A stretch of 64,000 nt of DNA from Lysobacterales bacterium (GTDB lineage Bacteria > Pseudomonadota > Gammaproteobacteria > Xanthomonadales > Xanthomonadaceae): NCBI GenBank assembly GCA_014946745.1, contig JADCRD010000001.1, positions 1,982,427-2,046,426 of the forward strand, given 5' to 3'. Position 1 is the first letter of the stretch; each line of letters starts with the position of its first letter. Made by a program: the position numbers and the translations under genes. Positions 36,034-45,484 of this stretch are shown here, piece by piece. The notes under the pieces are model-generated. The model worked only from the letters and a program-made list of their open reading frames with translations, ran no database searches and was not told the origin of the DNA.

Positions 36034-36150
36034 GAAGGCTCCGGGCGCGGGGAAATGGTGGTGCATCGTCAGCCAACGGCGGCGCTTTCGCCAGCCCTGA
36101 ACGATCAGGCGAGCGAACACCGAGGAGGACAGGACCGCCTGCGCTCGGCC

Positions 36151-36813
36151 TCAGCGGCCGGCCACGCCGTGGCGCCAGGCCCAGACGGCGGCCTGGGTGC
36201 GGTCAGCCAGCTGCAGCTTGCCGAGCAGATTGCCGACGTGGGTCTTGACCGTGGCTTCGCCGATCTGCAGACGCTCGGCAATCGCCGTATTCGACAGACC
36301 GTCCGCCAAGAGCAGCAGCACGTCGCGCTCGCGCGCGCTGAGCCCGGCGAGCGGCGAAGGCAGATCCGCATCGACGCGTGCACCGGGCGTCGCAGACCCT
36401 GCGCACAGCTGCGGCAGCGCCGCGGCCAGCCGGGGGTGCAGCACGCGCTCGTCGCGAGCCACGCGCCAGAGGCTGTCCAGCAGCTCATCGCCGCCGATCT
36501 CCTTCAGCTGATAGCCCAGTGCCCCGGCCTCGAAGGCGGGCGCTACGTCGTCACTTGCCAGATTCGAGGTCAGCACCAGCACCCGCGTCTGCGGGCTGGC
36601 GCTGCGGATGCCGCGCGTGGCGGCCAGCCCGCCGCCGTCCGGCATCACCCAATCCACCACCGCCACGTCCGGACGATGGCGCGCGGCCTGTTCCACTGCC
36701 GAGGCGGCGCCCGCGGCCTCGGCGCAGACCACGATGTCAGGCTGCAGCTCCAGATAGGCGCGCAGACCCTGTCGGACCACGGCGTGGTCATCCACCAGCA
36801 GAACCTTCAGCAT
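36151..36813 (-). CDS. NarL/LuxR-type response regulator
   Basis: A 220-residue response regulator. Receiver domain 1-120 with acidic pair D8-D9, phospho-acceptor D54 (VVDWVMPDGGG) and Lys in GYQLKEIGG; C-terminal LuxR helix-turn-helix (LSARERDVLLLLADGLSNTA, IGEATVKTHVGNLLGKL). It lies ten bases after the histidine kinase gene, so it is its cognate partner. The divergent TonB receptor gene upstream is a plausible target, though no binding site could be read. Confidence 0.95.
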   Translation of the reverse strand: MLKVLLVDDHAVVRQGLRAYLELQPDIVVCAEAAGAASAVEQAARHRPDVAVVDWVMPDGGGLAATRGIRSASPQTRVLVLTSNLASDDVAPAFEAGALGYQLKEIGGDELLDSLWRVARDERVLHPRLAAALPQLCAGSATPGARVDADLPSPLAGLSARERDVLLLLADGLSNTAIAERLQIGEATVKTHVGNLLGKLQLADRTQAAVWAWRHGVAGR

Positions 36814-36823
36814 CGCTCGCCTC

Positions 36824-38173
36824 TCACGCCGCGCCTCCATGGAGACGAAGGCGCGTGCCCTCGCCTGGCCGACTGTCGATCTCGAGCCGGGCGCCGATTC
36901 CGCGGGCGCGGGCCTGCATGCTGTCCAGCCCCATGCCACGCCCTTCGCCGATCACGAAGCCGCGACCGTTGTCCTCGATGCGCATGTCGAAACCTGCAGC
37001 GTCCCACGTCAACGCGATGCGGACCTCGCTGGCGGCGGCGTGGCGCCAGATGTTGGAAGCGGCCTCGTCGAACACGCGCAGGGCGGTCTCCGCGACCTCC
37101 ACCGACAGCGGGCAGCGCGTCGGCAGCGCGCGCTCACAGCGCAGGCCGCTGCGCCGCGCAAAGTCGTCGATGCGCCGGGCAAGCTCCGGGACGAGGTCCA
37201 TGCGTGCCGACAGCGCCGCGTCGGGCTCCGCACCAGTGCGGCGCTCGTGCAGCAGCTGGGCAAGCTCGGCCTGGATCTCGGCCACCAGGGTCTGCGCGTC
37301 GGCGAGGCAACGCGCGGCCTTCAGCGAGCCCGCACTGTCGCGGGCAGCGGCCAGCTGCAGCGCCAGCGCGAAGGCCTTCTGCTTGACCGTATCGTGCAAG
37401 TCGCGGGCGAGGCGCTGGCGCTCCTCCAGGCTGGCCAGCGAGGCTCGCGCATCGACCATGGCCTGCACATCGAGCGCCATGCGATCCAGCGCCCGCGACA
37501 GGCGCCCCAGCTCGTCGCCGCTGCGATCATCCAGCACCATCCCGAAGTCACCGCGCGCCCATGCGCCGGCGGCGTCGGCCATGCGCGAGACCCGCTGCAG
37601 GACGCGCCATCGCAGAAACGCGGCCGAGCCCAGCAGGAACACCAGCAGGTAGGCCACAGCCAGCCGCCACTCGAAGCTGAGCGTCTCCAGCGAGGCCCGC
37701 CACGGGCTGGGCACCGCGAGTTCAAGCACGAGTTCGGCCTCGCCGCCAGGCGCCGCAAAGGCCTGACGCCAGTGCCGTCGCACCCAGGACGGGCCCAGGC
37801 TGGGCGCAGCGCCTGCCTGCACTGGCGCTGCGTTCGGCAGCCGCAGCGCAGCTTCAAACGGATGCGGCGTCAGCTCAAGCAGGACGAAGGCAGCCGAGGT
37901 TCCCAGGCTCTCGCGCGGCCGCTCCAGGCGCAGCACCAGGTTCTCAAGACGCAGACGCAGACGCTCGGCGTCGAGCTCATCCGGCTGCCGCAACTCGCGC
38001 GCGAGCACTCGGGCCTCCTGCGCCAGCAGTGCATCGACGCGGCCATCGTCGAGCTGCTGCAGCATGTGCTCGAACTTCCAGCCGAACACCACGCGCTCGA
38101 TCAGCAGCAGGGCCGGCAGCGACAGCAGCACATAGAACAGCGCCAGCTGCAGACGAAGTCCGTTCACGAGCAC
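36824..38173 (-). CDS. NarX/DesK-type sensor histidine kinase
   Basis: A 449-residue membrane kinase. TM helix about 7-27, periplasmic domain about 28-170, TM helix about 171-188, HAMP-like linker (RVSRMADAAGAWARGDFG), HisKA_3 phospho-acceptor in LARDLHDTVKQ (H260), and an HATPase domain with EAASNIWRHA and DNGRGF. The GTG at 38173 is used; another GTG at 38167 is two codons downstream and equally plausible, and the ribosome-binding region GGGGGAAGAGAG suits either. The signal sensed is unknown. Confidence 0.93.
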   Translation of the reverse strand: MLVNGLRLQLALFYVLLSLPALLLIERVVFGWKFEHMLQQLDDGRVDALLAQEARVLARELRQPDELDAERLRLRLENLVLRLERPRESLGTSAAFVLLELTPHPFEAALRLPNAAPVQAGAAPSLGPSWVRRHWRQAFAAPGGEAELVLELAVPSPWRASLETLSFEWRLAVAYLLVFLLGSAAFLRWRVLQRVSRMADAAGAWARGDFGMVLDDRSGDELGRLSRALDRMALDVQAMVDARASLASLEERQRLARDLHDTVKQKAFALALQLAAARDSAGSLKAARCLADAQTLVAEIQAELAQLLHERRTGAEPDAALSARMDLVPELARRIDDFARRSGLRCERALPTRCPLSVEVAETALRVFDEAASNIWRHAAASEVRIALTWDAAGFDMRIEDNGRGFVIGEGRGMGLDSMQARARGIGARLEIDSRPGEGTRLRLHGGAA

Positions 38174-38337
38174 TCTCTTCCCCCGTGTGCATCAAGACGC
38201 CCCAGCGGCGCGCCGGCCGGAGGCGCGCAAGCATAGCCGCTCGCGTGTGCCGGAGCCCGTGCTCCACCTTGCGGTGGATGTGCGGCTGTCGGTGGGCTCC
38301 TACACTCGCCGCCCGATTCCTGAGCACCGCGATCCCC

Positions 38338-40287
38338 ATGCAGCCCAAAGTTCTGCCTCGCTGTCTGCTTGTCGGCTTCACTCTGTTGAGCCTGTCCTGC
38401 CTGAGTCAGGCGAAGCCTGCTGTCGGGACGGTTTCAACCGCGGACGCGGGCGGCAGCGCGGACGCCGGCCTGCCGAGCCGCGCGGACAGCGAGACTCTGG
38501 ATGGCATCGAGGTCGTCGCCCGCGGCACCGCGGCCGACGTGCCCGATACGCTGACCACGGATGTCATCGCCTGGCGCGAGGCCCCCGGTGCGCCGGTGGA
38601 TGTGCAGGACCTGCTGGTGCGCATCCCCGGCGTCGGCGCCACCGGCCAGAACGGCGCCTTCGAGACCTTCTCGATCCGCGGCAGCGGCGGCAACGGCATC
38701 CTCGTGCTGCTGGGCGGCATGCCGATCACCGCGCAGCGGCGCGCCGGCGTGCCGATCTCGTTCGTCGAGCCCGCCCTGCTTGGCGCGCTCAGCGTCACCC
38801 GTGGCCCGTCGACAGTGCACTTCGGGCCGGGTGCGCTGGGCGGCGCGATTGCGATCGAGCCGCAGTGGTTCGACGGCAGCGAGCTGACCGGCGGCTACGC
38901 CACGGCCGGCAGCGAAAGCCTGCTCGTCGCCGGCCACGGCAGCGAGGCGCTGTCGATCGGTCTGGCCCGGCGTCGCGCCGGCGACAGCGAGGCGGCCGAC
39001 GGCACGCCGCTCAACACCAGCTATCTGCGCGACAGCGCCAGTCTGCAGTGGCAGCGCGGCTTCGGCGATCTGCAGCTGGAGGCCCTGCTGCTGCCCTCGC
39101 GGACCACGGATATCGGCAAGTCCAACAGCCGCTTCCCACAGCGCGACTCGACCTACCCCGAGGACCGCCACACCGTCGCCAGCCTGCACCTGCGCCACGC
39201 CAACGGCTTCGACCTGCGCCTGTCGGGGCATGACCAATCCCTGCTGACCTACAACCAGCGCCCCGGTGCGGCGGACACCTGGGCCTACATCGAGAGCCGC
39301 GACTACGGTCTCACCGCACAGCACAGCTGGCAGCGCGACGCGCTGGCCTTCAACGCCGGCCTCGAATACCTCGGCCGCCGCAGCGTCAACGGCTTCGACG
39401 CGCGGCAGACGCTGGCCAACCGCACGTTCAGCCTGCGCGACGCGCGCGAGGACACCTGGTCGGCCTTCGGCATCGCCGACTGGACTGTGAGCAACGCGCT
39501 GAAGCTCGAAGCCGGCGCGCGCACCAGCCGCGTGCGCCAGGCGCAGCGCGGCGCGCGCTCGCAGGACAGCGACCGCGCCTTCAACCTCGGCGGCGTGTGG
39601 TCGCTGAGTCCACAGCAGCAGCTGAGCCTCAACCTGGCGTCGGGCTACCGCTTCGCCACGCTGGAGGAGCGCTTCTTCAGCGGCGTCACCGCCCAGGGCG
39701 AAATCGTGGGCAATCCCAGCCTGGGCTCGGAGCACTCGCTCGGCCTCGATCTTGGCTATGGCCTGCGGGTAAACGACTGGCGCCTGCAGGCGCATCTGTG
39801 GCGTACCGATGTCGACGATCTGATCCAGCTCTTCCAGGTGGCCTCGGGCGTGAACGGCTACACCAATGTCGGCGAAGCCACACTCCATGGCTTCGAGCTG
39901 AGCCTCGGCTGGCAGGCCGCCGAGACGCTGAGCCTCGAGGCCAGCACCGCGGTGGTGCGCAGCAAGAACGCGCTCAGCGGCCAGCCCCTGTACGGCGCGC
40001 CGCCGCTGACCTTCACCCTCGATGCGCGCTACGCACTCGGCCCGGGCACGCTGGGCCTCGTGTACCAGCATCGCGCGCGCATGCGCCGTCCCGGCTTCGA
40101 AGAGGTCGAACGCGCCTCCGTCGATCTCGTGGACCTCGACTACAGCCTCGCACTCGGCGAGCGCTGGCAGCTGCAGGTGTACGCCCGCAATGCGCTGGAT
40201 CGCAACTACGTGGCGACGGCAGACGAGCTCTCGGCGCTGGCGCCGGAGCGCAGCCTGGGCGTCAATCTGCGCTGGTCGCTGTACTGA
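38338..40287 (+). CDS. TonB-dependent outer-membrane receptor
   Basis: A 649-residue receptor with signal peptide (cleavage near SQA at about residue 24), plug domain (VDVQDLLVRIPGVGATGQNG, FSIRGSGGNGILVLLGGMPI, LSVTRGPSTVHFGPGALGG) and a barrel ending LGVNLRWSLY. The strand region NLASGYRFATLEERFFSG followed by GNPSLGSEHS matches the conserved barrel segment of siderophore/vitamin-type receptors. Substrate unknown. It is divergent from a two-component system across 164 bases, which could regulate it. The ATG at 38338 gives a normal signal peptide. Confidence 0.92.
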   Translation: MQPKVLPRCLLVGFTLLSLSCLSQAKPAVGTVSTADAGGSADAGLPSRADSETLDGIEVVARGTAADVPDTLTTDVIAWREAPGAPVDVQDLLVRIPGVGATGQNGAFETFSIRGSGGNGILVLLGGMPITAQRRAGVPISFVEPALLGALSVTRGPSTVHFGPGALGGAIAIEPQWFDGSELTGGYATAGSESLLVAGHGSEALSIGLARRRAGDSEAADGTPLNTSYLRDSASLQWQRGFGDLQLEALLLPSRTTDIGKSNSRFPQRDSTYPEDRHTVASLHLRHANGFDLRLSGHDQSLLTYNQRPGAADTWAYIESRDYGLTAQHSWQRDALAFNAGLEYLGRRSVNGFDARQTLANRTFSLRDAREDTWSAFGIADWTVSNALKLEAGARTSRVRQAQRGARSQDSDRAFNLGGVWSLSPQQQLSLNLASGYRFATLEERFFSGVTAQGEIVGNPSLGSEHSLGLDLGYGLRVNDWRLQAHLWRTDVDDLIQLFQVASGVNGYTNVGEATLHGFELSLGWQAAETLSLEASTAVVRSKNALSGQPLYGAPPLTFTLDARYALGPGTLGLVYQHRARMRRPGFEEVERASVDLVDLDYSLALGERWQLQVYARNALDRNYVATADELSALAPERSLGVNLRWSLY

Positions 40288-40470
40288 GCGACGACCGGGA
40301 CCGACGCTCCGCCAGCCGCTTTCCAACCCGCTTGCTGCGCCCTCGACGCCCAGCGCTAAGGGCGCGGCAAGCGCGGCGAGTCGCGCGGAGCCCGCGCCCC
40401 CGGGCGGCCACGGCGGGCCCTGCGCAGGCTGCTAGGCTGCTGCGCAATCCAGTCCGCCCGCCCGCCGCCC

Positions 40471-42183
40471 ATGCGCCCTCGCCCTTCCCTGTCATTGCGC
40501 TGCCTGCTCGCCCTCGGCTTCGGCGTCGGCGCGGCGCTGGCAAACGCGCAGAACGCCAGCACCGCGGGCACCGCCAGCGCGCCGGAGCCCACCCTGCAGC
40601 ACTTGAGCCTGGTCTGGGAGTACAGCGGGGACGCCAACGGCAACGGCGCGGTAGCCATGCGCTTCCGCCCGTTGGGCAGCACGAGCTGGCGCCAAGGCCT
40701 GCCGCTGCGGCGCGTGCCGGCCGGCAGCAATGCCGGCTTCAGCTGGACGAACCGCCACGCCGGCAGCGTGTTCGGGCTGCAGCCCGGCACCGACTACGAG
40801 ATCGAGCTGAGCCTGGTCGATCCTGACGGCGGCAGCGCCACCCGCGTGCTGAGCGCGCGCACCCGCAGCGCGCCGACGCCCGGCAGCGGCAGCGTGCGCA
40901 CGGCCACCCCGGCAACGCTGTCGAGCGTGCTGGCGCTGGCGCAGCCCGGTGACATCGTCGAGCTGGGCGCTGGCAGCTACGCCGGCTTCAGCCTGCAGCG
41001 CGACGGTGCGGCGGGCCAGGCGCTGACCCTGCGCGGCCTGCCGGGCGCGCAGATCAACGGCGAGCTCGGTCTGTTCTCGCGCCGGCACGTGATCCTGCAG
41101 GCGCTGACGGTCAATGGGCGCATCCGCTTCAACGGCTCCGAGGACATCGCGATCGTCGACAGCACGGTCAACGCCTCGGCGACTGAATTCAACGGCGACG
41201 GCATCGTCTGCTTCACCCGCTGCGCGCGCGCCTACATCGCCGGCAACACGGTCAACGGCACCACCGTCTGGCAGGAGAGCGCCTTCGGCGTCAGCGGCAA
41301 CAACCGCGGCGAAGGCATCGTGGTCAACGGCCCGGGGCATGTGATCCGCAGCAACCGCGTGCGCGGGTTCCGCGACGGGATCTCCTTCATGGAGGACAGC
41401 GCGGCGGTCGACCAGTACAGCATCGATGTGCTCGACAACCGCATCAGCGAATCGGCCGACGACGGCATCGAAGCCGACTTCTGTCTGCACAACTGCCGGC
41501 AGGTCGGCAACGTGCTGACCAACAGCTTCATCGCGTTTTCCTCGCAGCCGGCGCTGGGCGGGCCGAACTACTTCGTCCGCAATATCGCCTGGAACGTGGC
41601 CCACGTGCCCTTCAAGCTGTATCGCAGCAGCCGCGGCGACGTGCTGCTGCACAACACCGTGGTCAAGACCGGCGACGGCTTCAACGCCTCGCCCGGCGTG
41701 CCCATCGCCTATGCCTACGCGCGCAACAACCTGTTCGTGGGCGGCGAGCCGGGCAGCTGGAACGGCTACGCCAGCGGCTCGGGGCGCGTGCTCGACCTCG
41801 TCGACCTGCAGAGCGCCACCAGCAGCTTCAACTTCAATGGCTACGGCAGCACGCGCAGCGACTTCCGCGGGCGTCTCGGTGCGGTCAGCTTCGGCAGCCT
41901 CGCCGAGTTGCGCAGCCTGAGCAGCGAGACCCAGGCCCAGCGGGTCGACATGGCGGTGTTCGCGACCGCACCAGCGTTTCCGCAGAACCCGCTGACCCAG
42001 TACGCCGAGGCGGATCTGCGCCTCGCCAATGACCTGCGCGCGGTGGATGCCGGCGAGACGCTGCCCAACATCAACGACGACTACAGCGGCGGCGCGCCGG
42101 ACCTGGGGGCCATCGAGCGCGCAAGTGCCAGCACCGGGCTGTTCTGCGACGGCTTCGAACCCGCCGTGTGCGGCAAACCCTGA
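40471..42183 (+). CDS. Secreted right-handed beta-helix protein
   Basis: A 570-residue exported protein. Signal peptide at residues 1-26 (ALANA), a fibronectin-III-like region (about 45-140, LVWEYSGDANGNGAVAMRFR through GLQPGTDYEIELSLVD), then parallel beta-helix repeats (about 150-420: AQPGDIVELGAGSYAGFSLQ, GEGIVVNGPGHVIRSNRVRG, IDVLDNRISESADDGIEADF). This fold is typical of polysaccharide lyases and surface adhesins; no catalytic set can be assigned. The end reads LFCDGFEPAVCGKP, with the FxDGFE motif flanked by two cysteines. Confidence 0.85.
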   Translation: MRPRPSLSLRCLLALGFGVGAALANAQNASTAGTASAPEPTLQHLSLVWEYSGDANGNGAVAMRFRPLGSTSWRQGLPLRRVPAGSNAGFSWTNRHAGSVFGLQPGTDYEIELSLVDPDGGSATRVLSARTRSAPTPGSGSVRTATPATLSSVLALAQPGDIVELGAGSYAGFSLQRDGAAGQALTLRGLPGAQINGELGLFSRRHVILQALTVNGRIRFNGSEDIAIVDSTVNASATEFNGDGIVCFTRCARAYIAGNTVNGTTVWQESAFGVSGNNRGEGIVVNGPGHVIRSNRVRGFRDGISFMEDSAAVDQYSIDVLDNRISESADDGIEADFCLHNCRQVGNVLTNSFIAFSSQPALGGPNYFVRNIAWNVAHVPFKLYRSSRGDVLLHNTVVKTGDGFNASPGVPIAYAYARNNLFVGGEPGSWNGYASGSGRVLDLVDLQSATSSFNFNGYGSTRSDFRGRLGAVSFGSLAELRSLSSETQAQRVDMAVFATAPAFPQNPLTQYAEADLRLANDLRAVDAGETLPNINDDYSGGAPDLGAIERASASTGLFCDGFEPAVCGKP

Positions 42184-42518
42184 TCCTTCGCGTCGCTCGC
42201 CGAAGCGCCGCCAAAGCCCGCGGCTTGGGAGCGTCTCAGACCCGCACCGCGGGCCAGGTGTCTCGATGAAACGTGGATTGGCCGGCTCGCGTTGTGTGTA
42301 GGAGCCTGCTTGCAGGCGACCGCAGCCTCCGCTCTGTGCTGGCCCCGCGGGTCGCGAGCACGCTCGCTCCTACACACTGCCGGCCTTCGTGGGACGACGA
42401 ACGGGTCGCAAGCGTTCTGCTTCTTGTGACGCAAGAAAGAGACCTGCCGCGCCCCGGGATCACGGAGTACAGTGCGCGGCACCGGGCATTCGCAGGCAAC
42501 GCCTGCGCGGGGGCGCTC
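42184..42518. repeat. Non-coding region with inverted TAGGAGC REP-like pair
   Basis: A 335-base gap without a gene. GTGTGTAGGAGC (42294-42305) and its exact complement GCTCCTACACAC (42366-42377) flank two small inner palindromes (CCTGCTTGCAGG and GCGAGCACGCTCGC). This layout, two short hairpin units in inverted orientation, is that of a paired REP element of the TAGGAGC type common in Pseudomonas and Lysobacterales. Confidence 0.75.
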
Positions 42519-43160
42519 ATGACTCTGGGGCAGGTGATCCACCTTCTACGCTGGGCCGCCGCCGTGGCGCTGCTGCTGGGCGGCGGCGTCATCGCTCTGT
42601 TCGCCGCGCTTCTCTTGAGCGACGGCATTCCGCGTACCGAAGGCTCGCCGGCGGGCACGATCATCGCGGCGATTCTGATGTCCGCCCTTCTGGCCGCGCC
42701 GATCCTGCTCATTGCCGGCGCTGCGATGGCGTTTCGACTCTCGCGGCTGCCCTGGCCGCGTCCACAGGCGCGAGCGGTTGCGCTGACCGTAGCGGCCGCA
42801 CCGCGCGGCGAATTCTGGCTCCAGCACCCCGATGGCGCCCAGCTCGGCGCGCTGTTCAACGCCGGCCGCGCGGTGCTGCTCTGGGATCCGGGCAGCGGTC
42901 ACGCGGCCGCATGCAGCCAGGGCCCGCGTGCCGCCGAGGGAGCGCTGATGCATCCCTTCGTCGATGCGCAGCACCGGCTGCTGCAGCTGCCCTACAGCCT
43001 GACCCTGCCGGAGCTGCTGGCACAGCGCGAGCAAGCGCAGTTCGAACGCACGGGGCAGCGCTCGGACGCGCTCGACTGGATTCCCTTGGACGGCGCCCTG
43101 GAGCGCCGCGAGGACGCCTGGGAACTCGTCGCCAGCGCGCTGCCCCGGGCTTCCGCCTGA
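42519..43160 (+). CDS. Membrane-anchored hypothetical protein
   Basis: A 213-residue protein with two hydrophobic helices near the N-terminus (about 9-33 and 45-71) and a soluble C-terminal part of about 140 residues (LWDPGSGHAAACSQG, LDWIPLDGALERRED). No domain recognised. The ATG at 42519 follows a G-rich ribosome-binding region. It ends 14 bases before the end of the convergent DUF3817 gene. Confidence 0.75.
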   Translation: MTLGQVIHLLRWAAAVALLLGGGVIALFAALLLSDGIPRTEGSPAGTIIAAILMSALLAAPILLIAGAAMAFRLSRLPWPRPQARAVALTVAAAPRGEFWLQHPDGAQLGALFNAGRAVLLWDPGSGHAAACSQGPRAAEGALMHPFVDAQHRLLQLPYSLTLPELLAQREQAQFERTGQRSDALDWIPLDGALERREDAWELVASALPRASA

Positions 43161-43174
43161 GCCTGCGGCAGGCC

Positions 43175-43465
43175 TCAAGCTGCAGCCGGGGGCAGCGCGC
43201 GCTTCAAGCGCCAGTCGAGCAGCAGAAAGCCGAAGGGCAGCACCGAGCACAGCAGCGACAGCAGCCACAGCCACAGCGACCAGCGCTGCAGATGGCTGAC
43301 CACCAGCGAGAACGCCACATAGGCCATCCACAGCAGGCCATGCGCCATGCCGACGGGCCAGACGAAGTCCACGCCGAACTGGTAGCGCGCCGGCATGGCG
43401 ATGAACAGCAGGGTGATCAGGGACAGCCCTTCGACCAGGCTCAGCAGACGGAAACTCTTCAGCAC
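43175..43465 (-). CDS. DUF3817 family membrane protein
   Basis: A 96-residue membrane protein with three helices. The N-terminus FRLLSLVEGLSLITLLFIAM followed by HGLLWMAYV matches DUF3817, small membrane proteins of unknown function. Complete length for the family. Start at the ATG at 43465. Confidence 0.88.
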   Translation of the reverse strand: MLKSFRLLSLVEGLSLITLLFIAMPARYQFGVDFVWPVGMAHGLLWMAYVAFSLVVSHLQRWSLWLWLLSLLCSVLPFGFLLLDWRLKRALPPAAA

Positions 43466-43588
43466 GGCAACTCCGGAATCAGATCGGCAGACGCGGGCCG
43501 CGCAGGCTAAACGCTGCCGGCGCGCCTGCGCAGCGACGGCGTTCGCAGAGGCTGAAGTCGGCGGCCGCGGCTCGTCCTGCCGAGCGGA

Positions 43589-43951
43589 TCAGTCTTCGTC
43601 GGGCCACTGCCGGAACACGACGCAGACGGTGGTCTTGTCCAGCATCGCGAACTCCAGCGCGCCCCAGGGCCGCAGCTGCACCTGCGGCAGGTTCGGATGC
43701 AGACGCTCCGGCGCGCGCGCGGACAGCTCGGCGTGCACGGCGTGGATGTCATCGGTCTCGATCGCCAGTTCGGGCCGATCCAGCGCCGCGAGCTCTGGGC
43801 TCTGCATCAGATAGGCCTTGGCGCCGTCGCGCTCGACCACGGCCAGGGTGTCGTCACTCCAGGCCAGCTCGAAGCCCAGCACATCGACAAAGAACTCCAG
43901 CCCCTCGTCGAGACGGCTGTAGAAGATTTTGGGGATCAGATTCTTGAACAC
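43589..43951 (-). CDS. VOC family (glyoxalase/bleomycin-resistance-like) protein
   Basis: A 120-residue protein with the paired beta-alpha-beta-beta-beta fold pattern of the vicinal-oxygen-chelate superfamily: FYSRLDEGLEFFVDVLGFEL at the N-terminus and a second half ending LRPWGALEFAMLDKTTVCVVF. No metal-ligand set can be assigned with confidence, so the substrate is open. The likely start is the GTG at 43951 with a GAGGCGGG ribosome-binding region. It follows the DUF6624 gene by 55 bases on the same strand. Confidence 0.8.
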   Translation of the reverse strand: MFKNLIPKIFYSRLDEGLEFFVDVLGFELAWSDDTLAVVERDGAKAYLMQSPELAALDRPELAIETDDIHAVHAELSARAPERLHPNLPQVQLRPWGALEFAMLDKTTVCVVFRQWPDED

Positions 43952-44006
43952 GGACCCGCCTCGCTCCGCCGCTGCGCGATGGCGGACAGGATACGGCGCC
44001 ACGCCG

Positions 44007-44570
44007 TCAAGGCGACGGCGCAGCGCAGAAGAACTGGCTGCCCATGGCCTCGTAGTCGGCAAGTGTCTCCATTCCCAGCGCAGCCCTGCGGGCTTCGAGT
44101 GTCTCCGGCTCGACGCTGGGGAAGGCGCGCCAGCGCCCGCCTTCGCAGCCGCCCTGCGTGCCGTACACCTGCAGCCGGCCCTCCGCCCGTTCGAGGCGAT
44201 CGACCAGGTAACCGACATGGCTCGGCAAGGCCTCGCCCTCGGCGACGCGCGCCTCGATCTGCGCCAGGGCGAAGCGCTGGAATTCGCGATCGGTGTCGGC
44301 ATGCTGGGCGACCATCCAGGCCGCTCCCGCCGCCTCCGCGCCCACTTCCGACCTGCGCGGCCAGCCGTGCTTCGCGACCAGCGCCTTCAGTTCAGTCACC
44401 ATCGCTTCGAGCTTCTCGACCCTCGGCCCCTCCTCGCGATTCATCTCGGACTGATCGCGCGCGCCCAGCTCCAGCAGCTGACGTCGCAGCTCAGCATCGG
44501 CCTGCGCAGCGCTGGCACACAGCGCCAGCAGCAGGCCCGCCAGAACGACTTTCAGTTGCGGATACCTCAT
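44007..44570 (-). CDS. DUF6624-like secreted protein (paralogue)
   Basis: A 187-residue exported protein with signal peptide (MRYPQLKVVLAGLLLALCASAAQA). The mature part has DUF6624 hallmarks: LLELGARDQSEM, KALVAKHGWPRRSEVGAEAA, MVAQHADTDREFQ and LQVYGTQ. It shares these with the protein encoded at 3303-3890, so the two are paralogues. Function unknown. It starts 31 bases after the SDR stop codon, in the same orientation. Confidence 0.8.
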   Translation of the reverse strand: MRYPQLKVVLAGLLLALCASAAQADAELRRQLLELGARDQSEMNREEGPRVEKLEAMVTELKALVAKHGWPRRSEVGAEAAGAAWMVAQHADTDREFQRFALAQIEARVAEGEALPSHVGYLVDRLERAEGRLQVYGTQGGCEGGRWRAFPSVEPETLEARRAALGMETLADYEAMGSQFFCAAPSP

Positions 44571-44601
44571 TTCTGCCCTCGGCCTCCCGCCTCTGAACCG
44601 C

Positions 44602-45426
44602 TCATTTGCGTGCGGACCCGTCGCCACTGTCCTGCACCGGCACACCCGCCGAACCCGCGAGGATGCCGCCGTCGATCGAGAACTCGGCGCCGGTGATGTA
44701 GCCCGAGGCGTCGGATGCGAGCAGCACGGCGACCGCGGCGACCTCTTCCGGCGTACCGAAGCGGCGCAGGGGCGTGTCCTGCACGAACATCGCCATGTTG
44801 GCCTCGCGCTCCGGGCCCTGGCCCAGCATCGGCTCCCACATCGGGGTGAGGATGGCCGCGGGGTGCAGCGAGTTGCAGCGGATCTTGAGCCCCTGCTGGG
44901 CGCAGTACAGCGCCACGCTCTTGCTGTGGTTGCGCACCGCCGCCTTGCTCGACGCATAGGCGGCGGCCGCAGGAATGCCTACCAGGCCCGAGCGCGAGGA
45001 GAGATTGATGATCGAGCCCTGCCCGCTGGCGCGCATGGCGCGGATCGCGTGCTTGCAGCCGAGGAACACGCCGTCGAGGTTGGTGGCGTGGACATGGCGC
45101 CAATCGGCCAGGGTGGCGTGTTCTGGATCATGGGCGACCACGCCGGTTTCGAAGCCGGTGATGCCCGCGTTGTTGACCAGCACATCGAGTCGGTCGCGGC
45201 TGCGCAGCACCTCGGCCAGAACGTGCTGCCACTGAAGCTCATCGCGAACATCGAGCGGCAGGAAGCAGGCGCGGTCGGACAGCGAGCGCGCCACGCTTTC
45301 GCCCGCCTGCGCGTCGATATCGGTGACGACCACGAACGCGCCTTCGGCGACGAAGGCGCGCGCGATGGCCTCACCGATCCCGCGACCCGCGCCGGTGACC
45401 AGGGCGACTTTGTGCTGAAGCTGCAT
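44602..45426 (-). CDS. Short-chain dehydrogenase/reductase
   Basis: A 274-residue NAD(P)-dependent oxidoreductase with a classical SDR fold: cofactor motif TGAGRGIGE (Asp at the end of the second strand, TDID, suggests NAD preference), NNAG, the catalytic Ser in INLSSRSG and YxxxK as YASSK. The C-terminus has the usual [14 protein letters not shown] block. Probably oxidises a secondary alcohol; substrate unknown. The ATG at 45426 has an ideal GGAGG ribosome-binding site, better than the upstream in-frame start at 45441. Confidence 0.94.
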   Translation of the reverse strand: MQLQHKVALVTGAGRGIGEAIARAFVAEGAFVVVTDIDAQAGESVARSLSDRACFLPLDVRDELQWQHVLAEVLRSRDRLDVLVNNAGITGFETGVVAHDPEHATLADWRHVHATNLDGVFLGCKHAIRAMRASGQGSIINLSSRSGLVGIPAAAAYASSKAAVRNHSKSVALYCAQQGLKIRCNSLHPAAILTPMWEPMLGQGPEREANMAMFVQDTPLRRFGTPEEVAAVAVLLASDASGYITGAEFSIDGGILAGSAGVPVQDSGDGSARK

Positions 45427-45484
45427 GTTTTCCTCCGGCATCTCAGAACGCTCGCCTGCGAACTCGCCGGCGGCTGCATGCGGC

